This document shows positions 1 to 8,327 of a stretch of 64,000 bases of DNA, piece after piece; position 1 is the stretch's first letter; every line of letters begins with the position of its first letter. Source of the DNA: Agrobacterium tumefaciens. GTDB taxonomy: Bacteria > Pseudomonadota > Alphaproteobacteria > Rhizobiales > Rhizobiaceae. The notes beneath the pieces are model-generated. The model was not told the origin of the DNA. It ran no database searches and saw nothing but the letters and a program-made list of their open reading frames with translations. Position numbers and translations under genes: made by a program. The DNA lies in contig JAGIAH010000008.1 of NCBI GenBank assembly GCA_017744915.1, positions 124,001 to 188,000 of the forward strand, in the 5' to 3' direction.

Positions 1-270
1 GCCGGCCTGCTGCCGGTTCCGGCGCTCCGGCTGATGCGCGCTGCCCAGGCCGGCAATGCGGAAGAGGTCAAAAACATCGATGTGGCCTTCCAGCCGCTCT
101 GGGCGCTGTTCAAGGAATTCGGCAGCATCCGGGTGGTTTATGCTGCCGCCAATATTCTCTCGCTGACGGTGAGCGAGCCGCCCCGGCCGATCCTGCCGCT
201 CACCAGCGCGGAACGCCAGCGGGTGGAAGAGGCGCTGGAGGCGCTGTCCGTGCTGGAAACCGCGCCATAA
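1..270 (+). CDS. Dihydrodipicolinate synthase-family protein (3' end only)
   Basis: The gene runs in from before the window; the reading frame is open from base 1 and stops at 270. The visible 89 residues match the C-terminal helical part of the DapA/N-acetylneuraminate lyase (class I aldolase) family: a helix with RAAQAGNAEEVKNID, then PLWALFKEFGS, a conserved alanine-rich helix, and a closing region with 'RPILPLTSAERQRVEEAL'. The Schiff-base lysine and substrate pocket lie outside the window, so whether this is the lysine-pathway enzyme or one of the several rhizobial DapA paralogues cannot be told. The family call rests on this tail only. Confidence 0.7.
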   Translation, partial: AGLLPVPALRLMRAAQAGNAEEVKNIDVAFQPLWALFKEFGSIRVVYAAANILSLTVSEPPRPILPLTSAERQRVEEALEALSVLETAP

Positions 271-311
271 TTCGGGCGCTTTGCGGGCGGATTGCCACGG
301 GAATACACTGC

Positions 312-1058
312 ATGACACTGCGGAAAATGAAAATGATACGTCGCTTCCTCTTTGCTGCCCTGTTTGCCTCTGCCGCCTCCGCCGCCTTTGCGGGGAACGG
401 CCTTGTCGAGCCGTCGCTGAAAATGACGCCGCAGCATGATGGCAAGGTGCGGGTGGCCATGACGCTCGATGCCTGCATGGGCAAGACCGATCACCGCATC
501 CTCGATACGCTGGTGAAGGAGCGCATCCCCGCGACGATCTTCGTCACCGCCCGCTGGCTGAAGCACAATGGCGAAGCGCTTTCCGTGCTTCTGGCGCATC
601 CCGATCTGTTCGAGATCGAAAATCACGGCGAAAACCATGTGCCGGCGGTCGATAAGCCCGTTTCGATCTATGGCATCGCCGCCGCCGGTTCTGAAGCGGC
701 GGTCGAGCAGGAGGTGGAAGGCGGCCGTCAGGCGATCGTCGCCGCCACCGGTCTCCAGCCGCAATGGTTCCGTGGCGCGACGGCGAAATACACAAACTCC
801 TCCATGGCCACCATCAACCGGCTCGGCATGCGGGTGGCGGGTTATTCCGTCAATGGCGATGGCGGCTCGCTTCTCGGTGCTGCCGCGACGGCAAAACACA
901 TCGCTTCCGCCAGGAACGGCGATGTCATCATCTCCCACATCAACCAGCCCACCCATGAGGCGGGCGAGGGTGTGGTGAAGGGCCTTCTGGCGCTGAAAGC
1001 CCGTGGCGTCATCTTCGCCCGGCTGGACGACCCATCCTTCGCGCCTCCGGGAAATTGA
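312..1058 (+). CDS. Exported polysaccharide deacetylase-like protein
   Basis: 248 residues. Residues 1-27 form a signal peptide (basic start, hydrophobic run, A-F-A cleavage region), so the product is probably periplasmic. The body resembles the NodB fold: MTLDACMG (about residue 50) sits where the usual T-F-D-D-G motif 1 lies, ENHGENH (about 101-107) supplies the metal-binding histidines of motif 2, and RGATAKY (about 153) corresponds to motif 3. Motif 1 keeps only one Asp and carries a Cys, so it belongs to a divergent subgroup and catalysis is not assured. Another in-frame Met at 327 is a possible start. Substrate unknown; peptidoglycan or exopolysaccharide is a guess from the fold. Confidence 0.7.
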   Translation: MTLRKMKMIRRFLFAALFASAASAAFAGNGLVEPSLKMTPQHDGKVRVAMTLDACMGKTDHRILDTLVKERIPATIFVTARWLKHNGEALSVLLAHPDLFEIENHGENHVPAVDKPVSIYGIAAAGSEAAVEQEVEGGRQAIVAATGLQPQWFRGATAKYTNSSMATINRLGMRVAGYSVNGDGGSLLGAAATAKHIASARNGDVIISHINQPTHEAGEGVVKGLLALKARGVIFARLDDPSFAPPGN

Positions 1059-1077
1059 TCCGAAACGTTGCCGCCCG

Positions 1078-1204
1078 TTTCTTCTCCCCACCGGGGAGAG
1101 GATGCCCGAAGGGCAGATGAGGGGGCAAGCTCTCCGCATCTCTCTACCGCCGCCCCCTCATCCGGCGCCGCGCGCCACCTTCTCCCCGGCGGGGAGAAGA
1201 AATA
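1078..1204. repeat. Palindromic intergenic repeat, family A (copy 1)
   Basis: It begins with a TTCTCCCC/GGGGAGA hairpin, then CCCGAAGGGC and GATGAGGGGG. It ends with CCCCCTCATC and a second TTCTCCCC/GGGGAGAA hairpin, so the whole element is itself an inverted repeat. Four more copies lie at 6001, 15771, 49531 and 54855. The structure matches rhizobial RIME-type mosaic elements (family knowledge; the exact family is not proven here). It fills the gap before ada. Confidence 0.85.
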
Positions 1205-1327
1205 TGCCGCACCCTCTCGCTCCACTGGAAGCAGCGGTCGTCATGGCTGGGGGGCGAAGATAAATCCTCCCACATCCACGCCCGTTTTTCGGCGGCATGC
1301 CGCTCAAAATTGCGCTAGCATCCCCTC

Positions 1328-2413
1328 ATGATGTTGTTCAAACGCCCCGACACCGAAACCCTCTATTCCGCCCTTGTGAACAAGGACCCCGCCTATGAAG
1401 GCGTGGCCTATGTCTGCGTGACGTCCACCAAGATTTTTTGCCGCTTCACCTGCACGGCGCGCAAGCCGAAGATCGAGAACTGCCGGTTCCGCGAGACCAT
1501 CGCCGAATGTCTGGAGGCGGGTTTCCGTCCCTGCAAGCGCTGCAAGCCGATGTTGTCCTACGGCACCGCCGACGAGACCGTCACCTCGCTCCTGACGGCG
1601 CTGGAAAACGAACCGGCGCGGCGCTGGCGTGAGGAGGATGTGGTGGCGCTCGGCCATGATCCCTCCACCGTGCGGCGCACCTTCAAGCGCCGCTTCGGCA
1701 TGAGCTTTCTGGAAATCGCCCGGCTGCGACGGGTGGGGGACGCGGCGGAAAGCCTTGCCTCGGGCGAGGCGGTGATCGGCGCGCAGATCGATGCCGGTTA
1801 CGAATCCGGCAGCGGTTTTCGCTCAGCCATCAACCAGTTCTTCGGCACCTCGCCCGCCGCCATGAAGGGCAGGGGTTTCCTGAAGGGCGACTGGATCGAT
1901 ACGCCGATCGGCCCGATGCTCGCCATCGCCGATGACCATGCCCTGCATCTCCTCGAATTCGCCGATCGGCCGGCGCTTCCGGCCGAACTGAAGCGGCTGA
2001 AGACACGCACCGGCGCGGATATGGTGCTGGGCCGGACGGCGGTGACTGGCCAGATTGAAGCGGAGCTCAAGGCGTATTTCGCCGGCAGTTCGGCGGCCTT
2101 CCAAACCCGGCTTGCCGGCCATGGCACGCCCTTTGAGCGCGATGTCTGGCGGAACCTGCGGGAAATCCCGGTGGGTCAGATCGTCAGCTATTCTTCACTC
2201 GCAACCAGCATGGACAGGTCTTCCGCCGTGAGGGCGGTGGCCCGCGCCAATGGCGCCAACCAGATTGCGATTGTCGTTCCCTGCCACCGGGTGCTGGGGG
2301 CGGATGGCAGCCTCACCGGTTATGGCGGCGGTTTGTGGCGCAAGAAATGGCTGATCGAGCACGAGCGCCGCATGGTGCAGGGACAGATGCAGGGAATGCC
2401 GCTCGCTTCCTGA
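1328..2413 (+). CDS. ada: Ada: methyl-DNA repair protein and transcriptional activator
   Basis: 361 residues with the classic three-part layout. The N-terminal domain has the zinc cysteines C38, C42, C69 and C72 (FCRFTC and PCKRC), the same numbering as E. coli Ada; C38 accepts methyl groups from phosphotriesters. The middle part is an AraC-type helix-turn-helix (about 90-180). The C-terminal O6-methylguanine methyltransferase domain carries the active-site motif VPCHRV (Cys about 319) followed by GYGGG. The fused form implies self-induction of the adaptive response. No alkA or alkB gene adjoins it; repeats flank it on both sides. Confidence 0.95.
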   Translation: MMLFKRPDTETLYSALVNKDPAYEGVAYVCVTSTKIFCRFTCTARKPKIENCRFRETIAECLEAGFRPCKRCKPMLSYGTADETVTSLLTALENEPARRWREEDVVALGHDPSTVRRTFKRRFGMSFLEIARLRRVGDAAESLASGEAVIGAQIDAGYESGSGFRSAINQFFGTSPAAMKGRGFLKGDWIDTPIGPMLAIADDHALHLLEFADRPALPAELKRLKTRTGADMVLGRTAVTGQIEAELKAYFAGSSAAFQTRLAGHGTPFERDVWRNLREIPVGQIVSYSSLATSMDRSSAVRAVARANGANQIAIVVPCHRVLGADGSLTGYGGGLWRKKWLIEHERRMVQGQMQGMPLAS

Positions 2414-2463
2414 GCGGCCTGGCTGCTGGGTTTCAGGGGATTGTCGGTATGCGGTGGGCGCGT

Positions 2464-2633
2464 GGGGTTTACCCCCCTCTGCCCTGCCGGGCATCTCCCC
2501 CTCAAGGGGGGAGATCGGTAGGAGGCCCTTTCGTCACTTCATCCTCAAACGTTGAGATGGGCGAAACCTCGCCGCAGATCAATCTCCCCCCTTGAGGGGG
2601 AGATGCCCGGCAGGGCAGAGGGGGGTAAACCCC
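2464..2633. repeat. Long inverted repeat, family B (copy 1)
   Basis: Two near-perfect arms of about 50 bp (GGGGTTTACCCCCCTCTG... and its complement ending CAGAGGGGGGTAAACCCC) enclose an interior of about 65 bp. Copies 2 and 3 lie at 21372 and 26790 and share both arms and parts of the interior, such as GTTGAGATGGGCGA. It sits between the convergent ada and permease genes and takes up most of the 340-bp gap, where no gene is seen. It could act as a bidirectional terminator or a small non-autonomous mobile element. Confidence 0.85.
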
Positions 2634-2754
2634 AATACCCGCCGTCAACGGACAATCTCCTGAAAGCTCAAACCCGGAGCGGTTTCGCTTTTCTCCGAAT
2701 CACGAAAACCCTCAAACTCTTTTTTTGTCGCATTTCCGGCCGGAAAGCCGGTGT

Positions 2755-3951
2755 TTAATCCGGCAGGTTTGGCACCACCCGGCGCGAGGGGAAGAGTTCC
2801 CGCGTCACCGTCATGGCGATCAGCGATAGCGGCAGGGCGAGCATGGCGCCGGCAGCCCCCCACATCCACGTCCAGAAGATGATCATCACGAAGACGAGGA
2901 AGGGGTTGATTTCCATGTTGCGGCCGACAACCGCCGGAAAGGCGAGGTTTTCCATCAAAAGATGAATGGTGAAGAAGATTGCGGCCGGCAGAAGCGCGAG
3001 AACAATGTTGTCATGGGTGATGATGCCCGCCACCGTCAGCGAGATCGTCATGGCGGTGATGCCGAGAAACGGCACGAAGCTGGAGAGGAAGGCGAACAGC
3101 CCCCACAGCAGCGGCATGGCGAGCCCGCCGAAATAGGCGATGATCACCATCGTCACGCCAAGCCCGGCATAGATCAGCGCCGCCGTGGCGAAATAGGTGC
3201 CGAGCACCTCTTCCACCGAGCCGATGATGCGAATGGTGCGCAGCCTTTGATGGCGGGCCGGAAAGGCCATGATGATCGCCTTGCGCAGCCGTAGCCGGCT
3301 ATAGAGAAACATCAGCAGCGCGGCGAGGAAGATCAGGCCCTGAACGACGGCGGGGGTGACGTTGGAACCGAGGAGGGAGATGATCTCGCCGCTGCGCGAA
3401 ATCAGCGATTCCATCGACATCGACCCCATGCTGAAACTGGCCGCAGAAATATTCAGCCATTTGAGACTTTGCAGATAGGGCAGGAAACGGTCGATGCTGC
3501 GCTCCACCAGCGCCGGGCCTTCCGAAGCCAGCAGCGAGAGCGGCTCGGTCAACGAATTGATGACAAAAAACATCACCGCCGCGACAAGGCTCGAAAGAAT
3601 GAGCGCGACGCCGAAACCGGGAATGCCATAGGAGCCGAGTTTTTCGGCGGCGATGCCGAGGATCATGCCCACCACGATCGCCATCACCACCGGAATGAGG
3701 ATGAGCGACAATTCGTGGATGACGGCCATCAGCATGATGAGGAAGATGCCGATCACCGACCAGGCGACGACCACATCCAGCGCTTCCCGGCCAAGCGGCT
3801 GCTGGCTGCGCGCATCGTCGCGGCGCGGGCCGGATGCCGGAGTTTCCAGCGGGTCCGCTCTTGTTGCCGGAACGGTTCCGGTGGCGGCCCCGGCGGTGGC
3901 TCCGCCGGTAACCAAAGTGCCGGTCTTTTCCGGTCTGGCATTTTCATTCAT
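2755..3951 (-). CDS. AI-2E/TqsA-family membrane permease
   Basis: 398 residues from the ATG at 3951, which has GGGGAG seven bases upstream; a TTG 15 bases earlier is also in frame but lies inside that ribosome site. The soluble Pro/Ala/Thr-rich N-terminus (about 60 residues) is followed by about eight membrane segments arranged in pairs, and the C-terminal half has the conserved 'PLLWGLFAFLSSFVPFLG' region and 'NPFLVFVMIIFWTWMWG' typical of the AI-2E transporter family (PF01594). Members export varied solutes, and few have a proven substrate, so a role in signalling should not be assumed. It converges with ada. Confidence 0.85.
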   Translation of the reverse strand: MNENARPEKTGTLVTGGATAGAATGTVPATRADPLETPASGPRRDDARSQQPLGREALDVVVAWSVIGIFLIMLMAVIHELSLILIPVVMAIVVGMILGIAAEKLGSYGIPGFGVALILSSLVAAVMFFVINSLTEPLSLLASEGPALVERSIDRFLPYLQSLKWLNISAASFSMGSMSMESLISRSGEIISLLGSNVTPAVVQGLIFLAALLMFLYSRLRLRKAIIMAFPARHQRLRTIRIIGSVEEVLGTYFATAALIYAGLGVTMVIIAYFGGLAMPLLWGLFAFLSSFVPFLGITAMTISLTVAGIITHDNIVLALLPAAIFFTIHLLMENLAFPAVVGRNMEINPFLVFVMIIFWTWMWGAAGAMLALPLSLIAMTVTRELFPSRRVVPNLPD

Positions 3952-4035
3952 CGAACGGCTCCCCAATCAGGTGACAAACGTTCGAACAATGTGGCGGTTC
4001 CGGGGCAGCGTAAATTTCTGCTGCCCTTTTTTGCT

Positions 4036-4896
4036 TTAGGCGGAAAGCTTTAGCCCGATACCCCACGGATCTTTCAAAACGATCCCGTCACTTTGCCGCT
4101 CGGTGGCGATTTCCAGCCGGTCGAGCGCGGCAACTGCCCTGTCGAGCGCTGCGGCCTCGTTGAATTTCAGCGAATAGCCGGAAAGGCCGGTCATGTTGTC
4201 CTTGCGGGCCGCAGCACCGCGGCTGTTCCAGATATTGGCGGCGACATGGTGGTGATAGGCACCCGAGCCGAAGAAGCTTGCGCCCGGATAACGCGCCATG
4301 ATCTTCAGCCCCAGCACATCCTGATAAAATTCATCCGCCTGTGGGATATTGCCGACCTGCAGGTGAATGTGGCCGATGGCGGTGCCGTCCGCAGCACCCG
4401 TAAAGGCCGTTTTCGGCGCGCTGTCGTAAAGCGCCTGCAGGTTGAGGCCGATCGTTGCCATCTCCACCGTGCCGTCCGGCTGGTAGGTCCATTCGTCGGG
4501 TGAGCGGTCGCGATAGACCTCGATGCCGTTGCCTTCCGGGTCGGCAAGATAGATCGCCTCGCTGACCAGATGGTCGGATGCGCCCTGAAGCTGGACATTG
4601 TTGTGAGCGGCATGCGCCAGCCAGTGCGCGAGATCATTGCGGCTCGGCATCAGGAACGCGGTGTGGAACAGGCCGGCGGCATTGCGCGGCGCGCGTTCGG
4701 CGACGTCGGAGGTGGACAGCGTCAGAAGCGGCTGGCCGTTTACCCCCAGCACTTCGCCGCTCGGGTTCTTTTCGAGAACGGAAAGACCGATGATCTTCTG
4801 GTAAAAATCCGAAACGCGCGGCAGATCGTGAACGACGAGATGCGCCTGACCGACATAGGCCGGCCGCGTCAGGGCGAATTGTTTGATTTCACTCAT
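4036..4896 (-). CDS. Ring-cleavage dioxygenase/glyoxalase-fold (VOC) protein
   Basis: 286 residues comprising two vicinal-oxygen-chelate modules. The first (about 10-130) has 'VGQAHLVVHDLPRVSDFY' and 'YLADPEGNGIEVY', where His and Glu are metal-ligand positions; the second (about 165-285) has 'IGHIHLQVGNIPQADEFY', 'AYHHHVAANIW' and 'LKDPWGIGLKL'. This layout matches CatE-type catechol 2,3-dioxygenases of Bacillus and rhizobia. The start at 4896 fits a GGAG six bases upstream; ATGs at 4899 and 4908 are alternatives. No aromatic-degradation genes adjoin it, so the substrate is open. Confidence 0.8.
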   Translation of the reverse strand: MSEIKQFALTRPAYVGQAHLVVHDLPRVSDFYQKIIGLSVLEKNPSGEVLGVNGQPLLTLSTSDVAERAPRNAAGLFHTAFLMPSRNDLAHWLAHAAHNNVQLQGASDHLVSEAIYLADPEGNGIEVYRDRSPDEWTYQPDGTVEMATIGLNLQALYDSAPKTAFTGAADGTAIGHIHLQVGNIPQADEFYQDVLGLKIMARYPGASFFGSGAYHHHVAANIWNSRGAAARKDNMTGLSGYSLKFNEAAALDRAVAALDRLEIATERQSDGIVLKDPWGIGLKLSA

Positions 4897-5083
4897 CATG
4901 ATCTCCATATTGAATCCGAAGCGCCATGGGGCGGATCGGTCGCCGATGATATCGGCCGACGCCGCTTTGCGGCGTTTGTCGAAGGCGAATATGGGCTGGT
5001 TTCGTCGTTCAGCAAAGATCGCGGTGTGGCGATTGACCGTCTACTATTCGTTGACAATGCCCCGGTGCGGTGCGGCTCCAGCT

Positions 5084-5128
5084 TTGACTTCGATCAAGGT
5101 GAAGGCTGCGCCGAAGGGGAAATATAAG
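5084..5128 (+). promoter_or_regulatory. FNR/FixK-type box and promoter of uspA
   Basis: TTGACTTCGATCAA (5084-5097) fits the FNR/FixK consensus TTGA-N6-TCAA. A -10-like TATAAG lies at 5123-5128, predicting a transcript start near 5135 and placing the box centre at about -44, close to the class II position expected for FNR-dependent activation. The uspA start codon follows at 5175. This suggests oxygen-limited induction by an FnrN/SinR-type regulator; that is inference. Confidence 0.6.
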
Positions 5129-5174
5129 CCTAACCCGACACGCTAAATGGCGGATCAAGCCAAAGGAGACAGCC

Positions 5175-5585
5175 ATGTACAAGAAGATCATCGTACCGGT
5201 AGACCTCAGCGCCACCGACAAGGGGGAAAAGATCCTCGAAAAGGCCAAGGCGCTGCTGGACCCCGATGGCGAGATCGTTCTCATCAACGTGGTCGAGGAA
5301 CTGCCGGGTTACATGGCGATCGACCTGCCTGTTGACCTCATCGAAAACGCCATCAAGGACGCCAAGGCCAAGCTTTCGGACCTCAGGACCAGGGCCGGTT
5401 TCAAGGGCAGCCAGGAAATCAGAAGCGGCGCACCCGCCCGCGAGATCATCGCCGCCGCCGAGGAGCACAAGGCGGACCTCATCATCATCGCGTCGCACAC
5501 GCCGGATTTCAGCAATTATTTTATTGGCGCCACCGCCGACCGTGTGGTGCGCCACGCCAAATGCTCGGTGCTGGTCGATCGGTAA
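5175..5585 (+). CDS. Universal stress protein (UspA family)
   Basis: 136 residues, a single Usp domain. It begins MYKKIIVPVDLSATDKGEKI with the usual Asp in strand 1. The nucleotide-binding loop is 'IIIASHTPDFSNYFIGATADRVVRHAKCSVLVDR', a variant of the ATP-binding G-2x-G-9x-G(S/T) motif. AAAGGAGA precedes the ATG. An FNR/FixK-like box upstream fits the known microoxic induction of many Usp proteins. It is followed at 5646 by a DksA/TraR-like gene in the same direction, with a GC-rich hairpin between them. Confidence 0.92.
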   Translation: MYKKIIVPVDLSATDKGEKILEKAKALLDPDGEIVLINVVEELPGYMAIDLPVDLIENAIKDAKAKLSDLRTRAGFKGSQEIRSGAPAREIIAAAEEHKADLIIIASHTPDFSNYFIGATADRVVRHAKCSVLVDR

Positions 5586-5604
5586 AGGCGTGATGTCTAG
5601 GGTT

Positions 5605-5625
5605 GCGGGCGGGTTTTCCGCCCGC
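5605..5625 (+). terminator. GC-rich hairpin after uspA
   Basis: GCGGGCGG and CCGCCCGC form a perfect 8-bp stem around a five-base GTTTT loop. There is no U-tract afterwards, so it is more likely a 3'-end stabiliser or weak attenuator between uspA and the DksA-like gene than a full terminator. Confidence 0.5.
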
Positions 5626-5645
5626 TCGGGCTGGAGGAAAAGACC

Positions 5646-5966
5646 ATGAATGTTGAAAGTTACGAGAAAATCCTGCGAAACCGCCAGCGCGAGCTTTATC
5701 GCCGCCTGCACAGGATCGAGGCGGATTTCGAGGAGCCGCGCAATCCCGATGACGAGGATCGTGCCATCGAGCGCAACAATGACGAGGTGCTCGACGAAAT
5801 GGGGCAGGTGGGGCAGGACGAGCTGCGCGCCATCGATGCGGCACTGGACCGCGTCGCAAGCGGCACCTTCGGCACCTGCGTCAAATGCGGCAAGAAGATT
5901 TCGGAGGATCGGCTGAAGGCGGTGCCCTATACGCCGTTCTGTCAGGAATGTGCCGCGGCTTTGTGA
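5646..5966 (+). CDS. DksA/TraR-family C4 zinc-finger protein
   Basis: 106 residues: a coiled-coil N-terminal half (about 5-75, with the acidic stretch 'DDEDRAIERNNDEVLDEMG') followed by a four-cysteine finger, C-V-K-C (about 81-84) and C-Q-E-C (about 100-103). Full-length DksA has about 140-150 residues, so this is one of the short paralogues. It probably enters the RNA polymerase secondary channel, but whether it responds to ppGpp is not known. The ribosome site GGAGGAAAAG precedes the ATG. It may be co-transcribed with uspA. Confidence 0.88.
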   Translation: MNVESYEKILRNRQRELYRRLHRIEADFEEPRNPDDEDRAIERNNDEVLDEMGQVGQDELRAIDAALDRVASGTFGTCVKCGKKISEDRLKAVPYTPFCQECAAAL

Positions 5967-6000
5967 GCGCGGTTGAAAAGGGGTTCGACGTCGCCGCTCC

Positions 6001-6123
6001 TTTCTTCTCCCCGCCGGGGAGAAGGTGGCCCGAAGGGCCGGATGAGGGGCAACCTCTCGGTCTATCGCTACCGTCGCCCCTCATCCCGCTGCCGCGGACT
6101 TCTCCCCGGCGGGGAGAAGAAAC
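6001..6123. repeat. Palindromic intergenic repeat, family A (copy 2)
   Basis: Outer hairpins CTTCTCCCC/GGGGAGAAG stand at both ends with CCCGAAGGGCC and GATGAGGGG inside, as in the copy at 1078. It occupies part of the 328-bp gap between the DksA-like and hemolysin III-like genes. The rest of that gap (6124-6294) shows no gene and no clear signal beyond ordinary promoter-like AT-rich stretches. Confidence 0.85.
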
Positions 6124-6294
6124 AAGCGGCATCCGCTCGCCCTCAGACGATTGCTCCGATATGAGGGAAACGGCGGACCTCTCCTTTCGCAACAGCCTCG
6201 AACGCAATTTGATTGCCGTTAACCGGCCGCTGTCTTGTTCCTGTCTAATATTGTCTCCATGCTTTGATGAAAGCACGCAGACGGGATTGGACCA

Positions 6295-6963
6295 ATGAGC
6301 GAGATGTGGCGGTTCGGGCGCCAGTATGATTTTCACGAGATCGTCGCCGATGGCATCGTCCACGGCGTTGGAATCGTATTTGCGCTGGTGGGCGCTACGG
6401 CGCTGATTTTTTACGCGACCGCCTGGGGCACGCTGAGCGCGATCGCCGCCGCCTGGATTTATGGTCTCGGTCTCGTTGCCTGCCTCTCCGTGTCCTTCAC
6501 CTACAACATCTGGCCGCATTCCAGGGTGAAATGGTTCCTGCGCCGGCTCGATCATTCGGCGATCTTCATTCTCATCGCCGCCACCTATACGCCCTTCCTG
6601 ATGCGCGGCATCAACGATCCGCTGATTGCCGTCATGCTCGGCCTCATCTGGGTTGCGGCGCTCTGCGGCATCCTGCTGAAATGCCTGTTTCCCGGCCGTT
6701 ATGACCGGGTGGCCATCGGTCTTTATCTCGCCATGGGCTGGAGTGGCATCATGGTGGTCGAGCCCCTGTCGTCGCATCTCGCCCCCGTCACGCTCTGGCT
6801 CATCGTCGCCGGCGGCGTAATCTATTCGCTCGGCGTGATCTTCCATGTCTGGGAAAAGCTGCGCTTCCAGAACGCCATCTGGCACGGTTTCGTCGTCTCC
6901 GCCGCTGCGGTTCATTATTTCGCCGTGGTCACCGCCTTCAGCCTCGTTCCCCTGGCGTCGTAA
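6295..6963 (+). CDS. Hemolysin III / PAQR-family membrane protein
   Basis: 222 residues with about seven membrane segments. It shows the family's conserved early motif 'EIVADGIVHGVGIVFA', the 'SRVKWFLRRLDHSAIFILIAATYTPF' block (the His and Asp of the presumed metal site) and a late 'WHGFVVSAAAVHYFAV' motif, matching YqfA/HlyIII proteins. These are related to eukaryotic PAQR receptors; the bacterial function is poorly defined and lysis of blood cells should not be inferred. The ATG at 6295 has no strong ribosome site, and the next in-frame Met (residue 4) is possible. Confidence 0.9.
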   Translation: MSEMWRFGRQYDFHEIVADGIVHGVGIVFALVGATALIFYATAWGTLSAIAAAWIYGLGLVACLSVSFTYNIWPHSRVKWFLRRLDHSAIFILIAATYTPFLMRGINDPLIAVMLGLIWVAALCGILLKCLFPGRYDRVAIGLYLAMGWSGIMVVEPLSSHLAPVTLWLIVAGGVIYSLGVIFHVWEKLRFQNAIWHGFVVSAAAVHYFAVVTAFSLVPLAS

Positions 6964-7066
6964 GGCTCGACGTACTGGACATTGCTCGGCGTCATCGCTT
7001 AAGGCTCGTCGCTGGAGCCGCTGCCTTTCTGCAGCCGCTCATTCGGAAATATGAGGGCGAAGCAAT

Positions 7067-7564
7067 ATGAGCGTGGAACTGCGCGACGCGACCGTGGACG
7101 ATCTCTCCGGTGTCATGGAGATTTATAACGATGCGGTCGTGAACACGACGGCGATCTGGAACGAGGTGGTGGTCGATCTGGAGAACCGCAAGGAATGGTT
7201 CGCCGCCCGCAAGTCACGCGGTTTCCCGGTCATCGTCGCCATTCTCGACGGCAAGGTCGCCGGTTATGCTTCCTACGGCGACTGGCGCGCCTTTGACGGT
7301 TATCGCCACACCCGCGAACATTCGGTCTATGTGCACAAGGATGCCCGCGGTCACGGCATCGGCAAGCGGCTGATGCAGGCGCTGATCGACCATGCCAGCG
7401 GCAACGACGTGCACGTTCTGATCGCCGCCATCGAGGCGGAAAACACCGCCTCCATCCGCCTGCACGAAAGCCTCGGTTTCAGGGTCGTCGGGCGGTTCTC
7501 TGAAGTCGGTACCAAGTTCGGCCGCTGGCTGGATTTGACCTGCATGGAGCTGAAATTAGGCTAG
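7067..7564 (+). CDS. GNAT N-acetyltransferase, phosphinothricin acetyltransferase-like
   Basis: 165 residues. The acetyl-CoA binding motif A is 'HSVYVHKDARGHGIGKRLMQALI' (about 86-108; R-G-H-G-I-G-K loop), and the tail 'NTASIRLHESLGFRVVGRFSEVGTKFGRWLDLTCMEL' is diagnostic of the Pat/Bar/MnaT (YncA) subgroup. Members acetylate phosphinothricin, methionine sulfone/sulfoximine or related amino acids; the natural substrate here is not determined. It converges with a LysE-family exporter, which may be coincidental. Confidence 0.9.
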   Translation: MSVELRDATVDDLSGVMEIYNDAVVNTTAIWNEVVVDLENRKEWFAARKSRGFPVIVAILDGKVAGYASYGDWRAFDGYRHTREHSVYVHKDARGHGIGKRLMQALIDHASGNDVHVLIAAIEAENTASIRLHESLGFRVVGRFSEVGTKFGRWLDLTCMELKLG

Positions 7565-7583
7565 CAGGCTGGACGGGTTCCTT

Positions 7584-8210
7584 TCAGGCCGGACGCCGGG
7601 CGAAGGCGAGCATGACGCCGAAGGCCATCATCATCGAGCCGCTGATCCGGTTGACGCGCTTCAGGGCTCGCGCATTGCGCATGAGACCGGACAGGCGTGA
7701 GCCGACAAAGGCATAAACGGCAATGGCCACCACCTCGAGCAGAAGGAAAATCGCCCCGAGCGTGGCGAAACTCTGCCAATAGGCGTCCTGCTGGATGAAT
7801 TGCGGGAAAAAGGCGGTGAAGATCAAAATAGCCTTGGGATTGCCGGAGGCGACGAAAAACTCCTGCCGCAGATAGGTTTTGAGAACATTGCCGTTGGCCG
7901 AGGATACATCGGGGGCGGTAACTTCAGCCTTTGAGCGGATGAGTTTGAAGCCGATCCACAGCAGATAAAGAACGCCGATCCATTTGATCAGTGAGAACAT
8001 CATCTCGGACGCCATCAAAAGTGCGCCGAGCCCGAGTGCCGCAATCGCGATCATCCCCGCGAAAGCGACCAGCCTGCCGCTTGCCGCCATCACCGCCGTC
8101 GCCATGCCGTAGCGCGCGCCCACCGTCATCGACAGAAGATTGTTCGGCCCGAAGGCCATGTTCAGGGCAAAGCAGGCGGGAATAAAAATGAGGATGGTTT
8201 CGAGCGCCAT
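7584..8210 (-). CDS. LysE/RhtB-family amino-acid exporter
   Basis: 208 residues if translation starts at the ATG at 8210 (MALETILIFIPACF); a GTG at 8249 would add 13 residues, and neither has a clear ribosome site. About six membrane segments. The family signature is visible near the start, 'ALNMAFGPNNLLSMTVGARYG', followed by 'GVLYLLWIGFKLIRS' and 'GNPKAILIFTAFFPQF'. Substrate unknown. A second, ArgO-type LysE member lies at 24995. Confidence 0.88.
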   Translation of the reverse strand: MALETILIFIPACFALNMAFGPNNLLSMTVGARYGMATAVMAASGRLVAFAGMIAIAALGLGALLMASEMMFSLIKWIGVLYLLWIGFKLIRSKAEVTAPDVSSANGNVLKTYLRQEFFVASGNPKAILIFTAFFPQFIQQDAYWQSFATLGAIFLLLEVVAIAVYAFVGSRLSGLMRNARALKRVNRISGSMMMAFGVMLAFARRPA

Positions 8211-8287
8211 GGTGATGATCCGGAAGGAGTGAGACGGTGATGATCTCACTCTCCGGTCCGGCTGTCGAGAAGACCTTTTCAGCGATG

Positions 8288-8312
8288 AAGGCCGGCAAGG
8301 GCAGCCGGCCTT
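8288..8312 (-). terminator. Hairpin downstream of msrB
   Basis: AAGGCCGGC and GCCGGCCTT form a perfect 9-bp stem with a seven-base loop, 15 bases past the msrB stop on the minus strand. Only a short T run follows, so it is a possible but weak intrinsic terminator separating msrB from the LysE-type gene. Confidence 0.5.
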
Positions 8313-8327
8313 TCACCGCATCGTTCA

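Noticed and set aside
138..1139. A 333-codon minus-strand frame at the start of the window
   Set aside because: It is antisense to the deacetylase-like gene, whose signal peptide and motifs are clear, and has no domain of its own.
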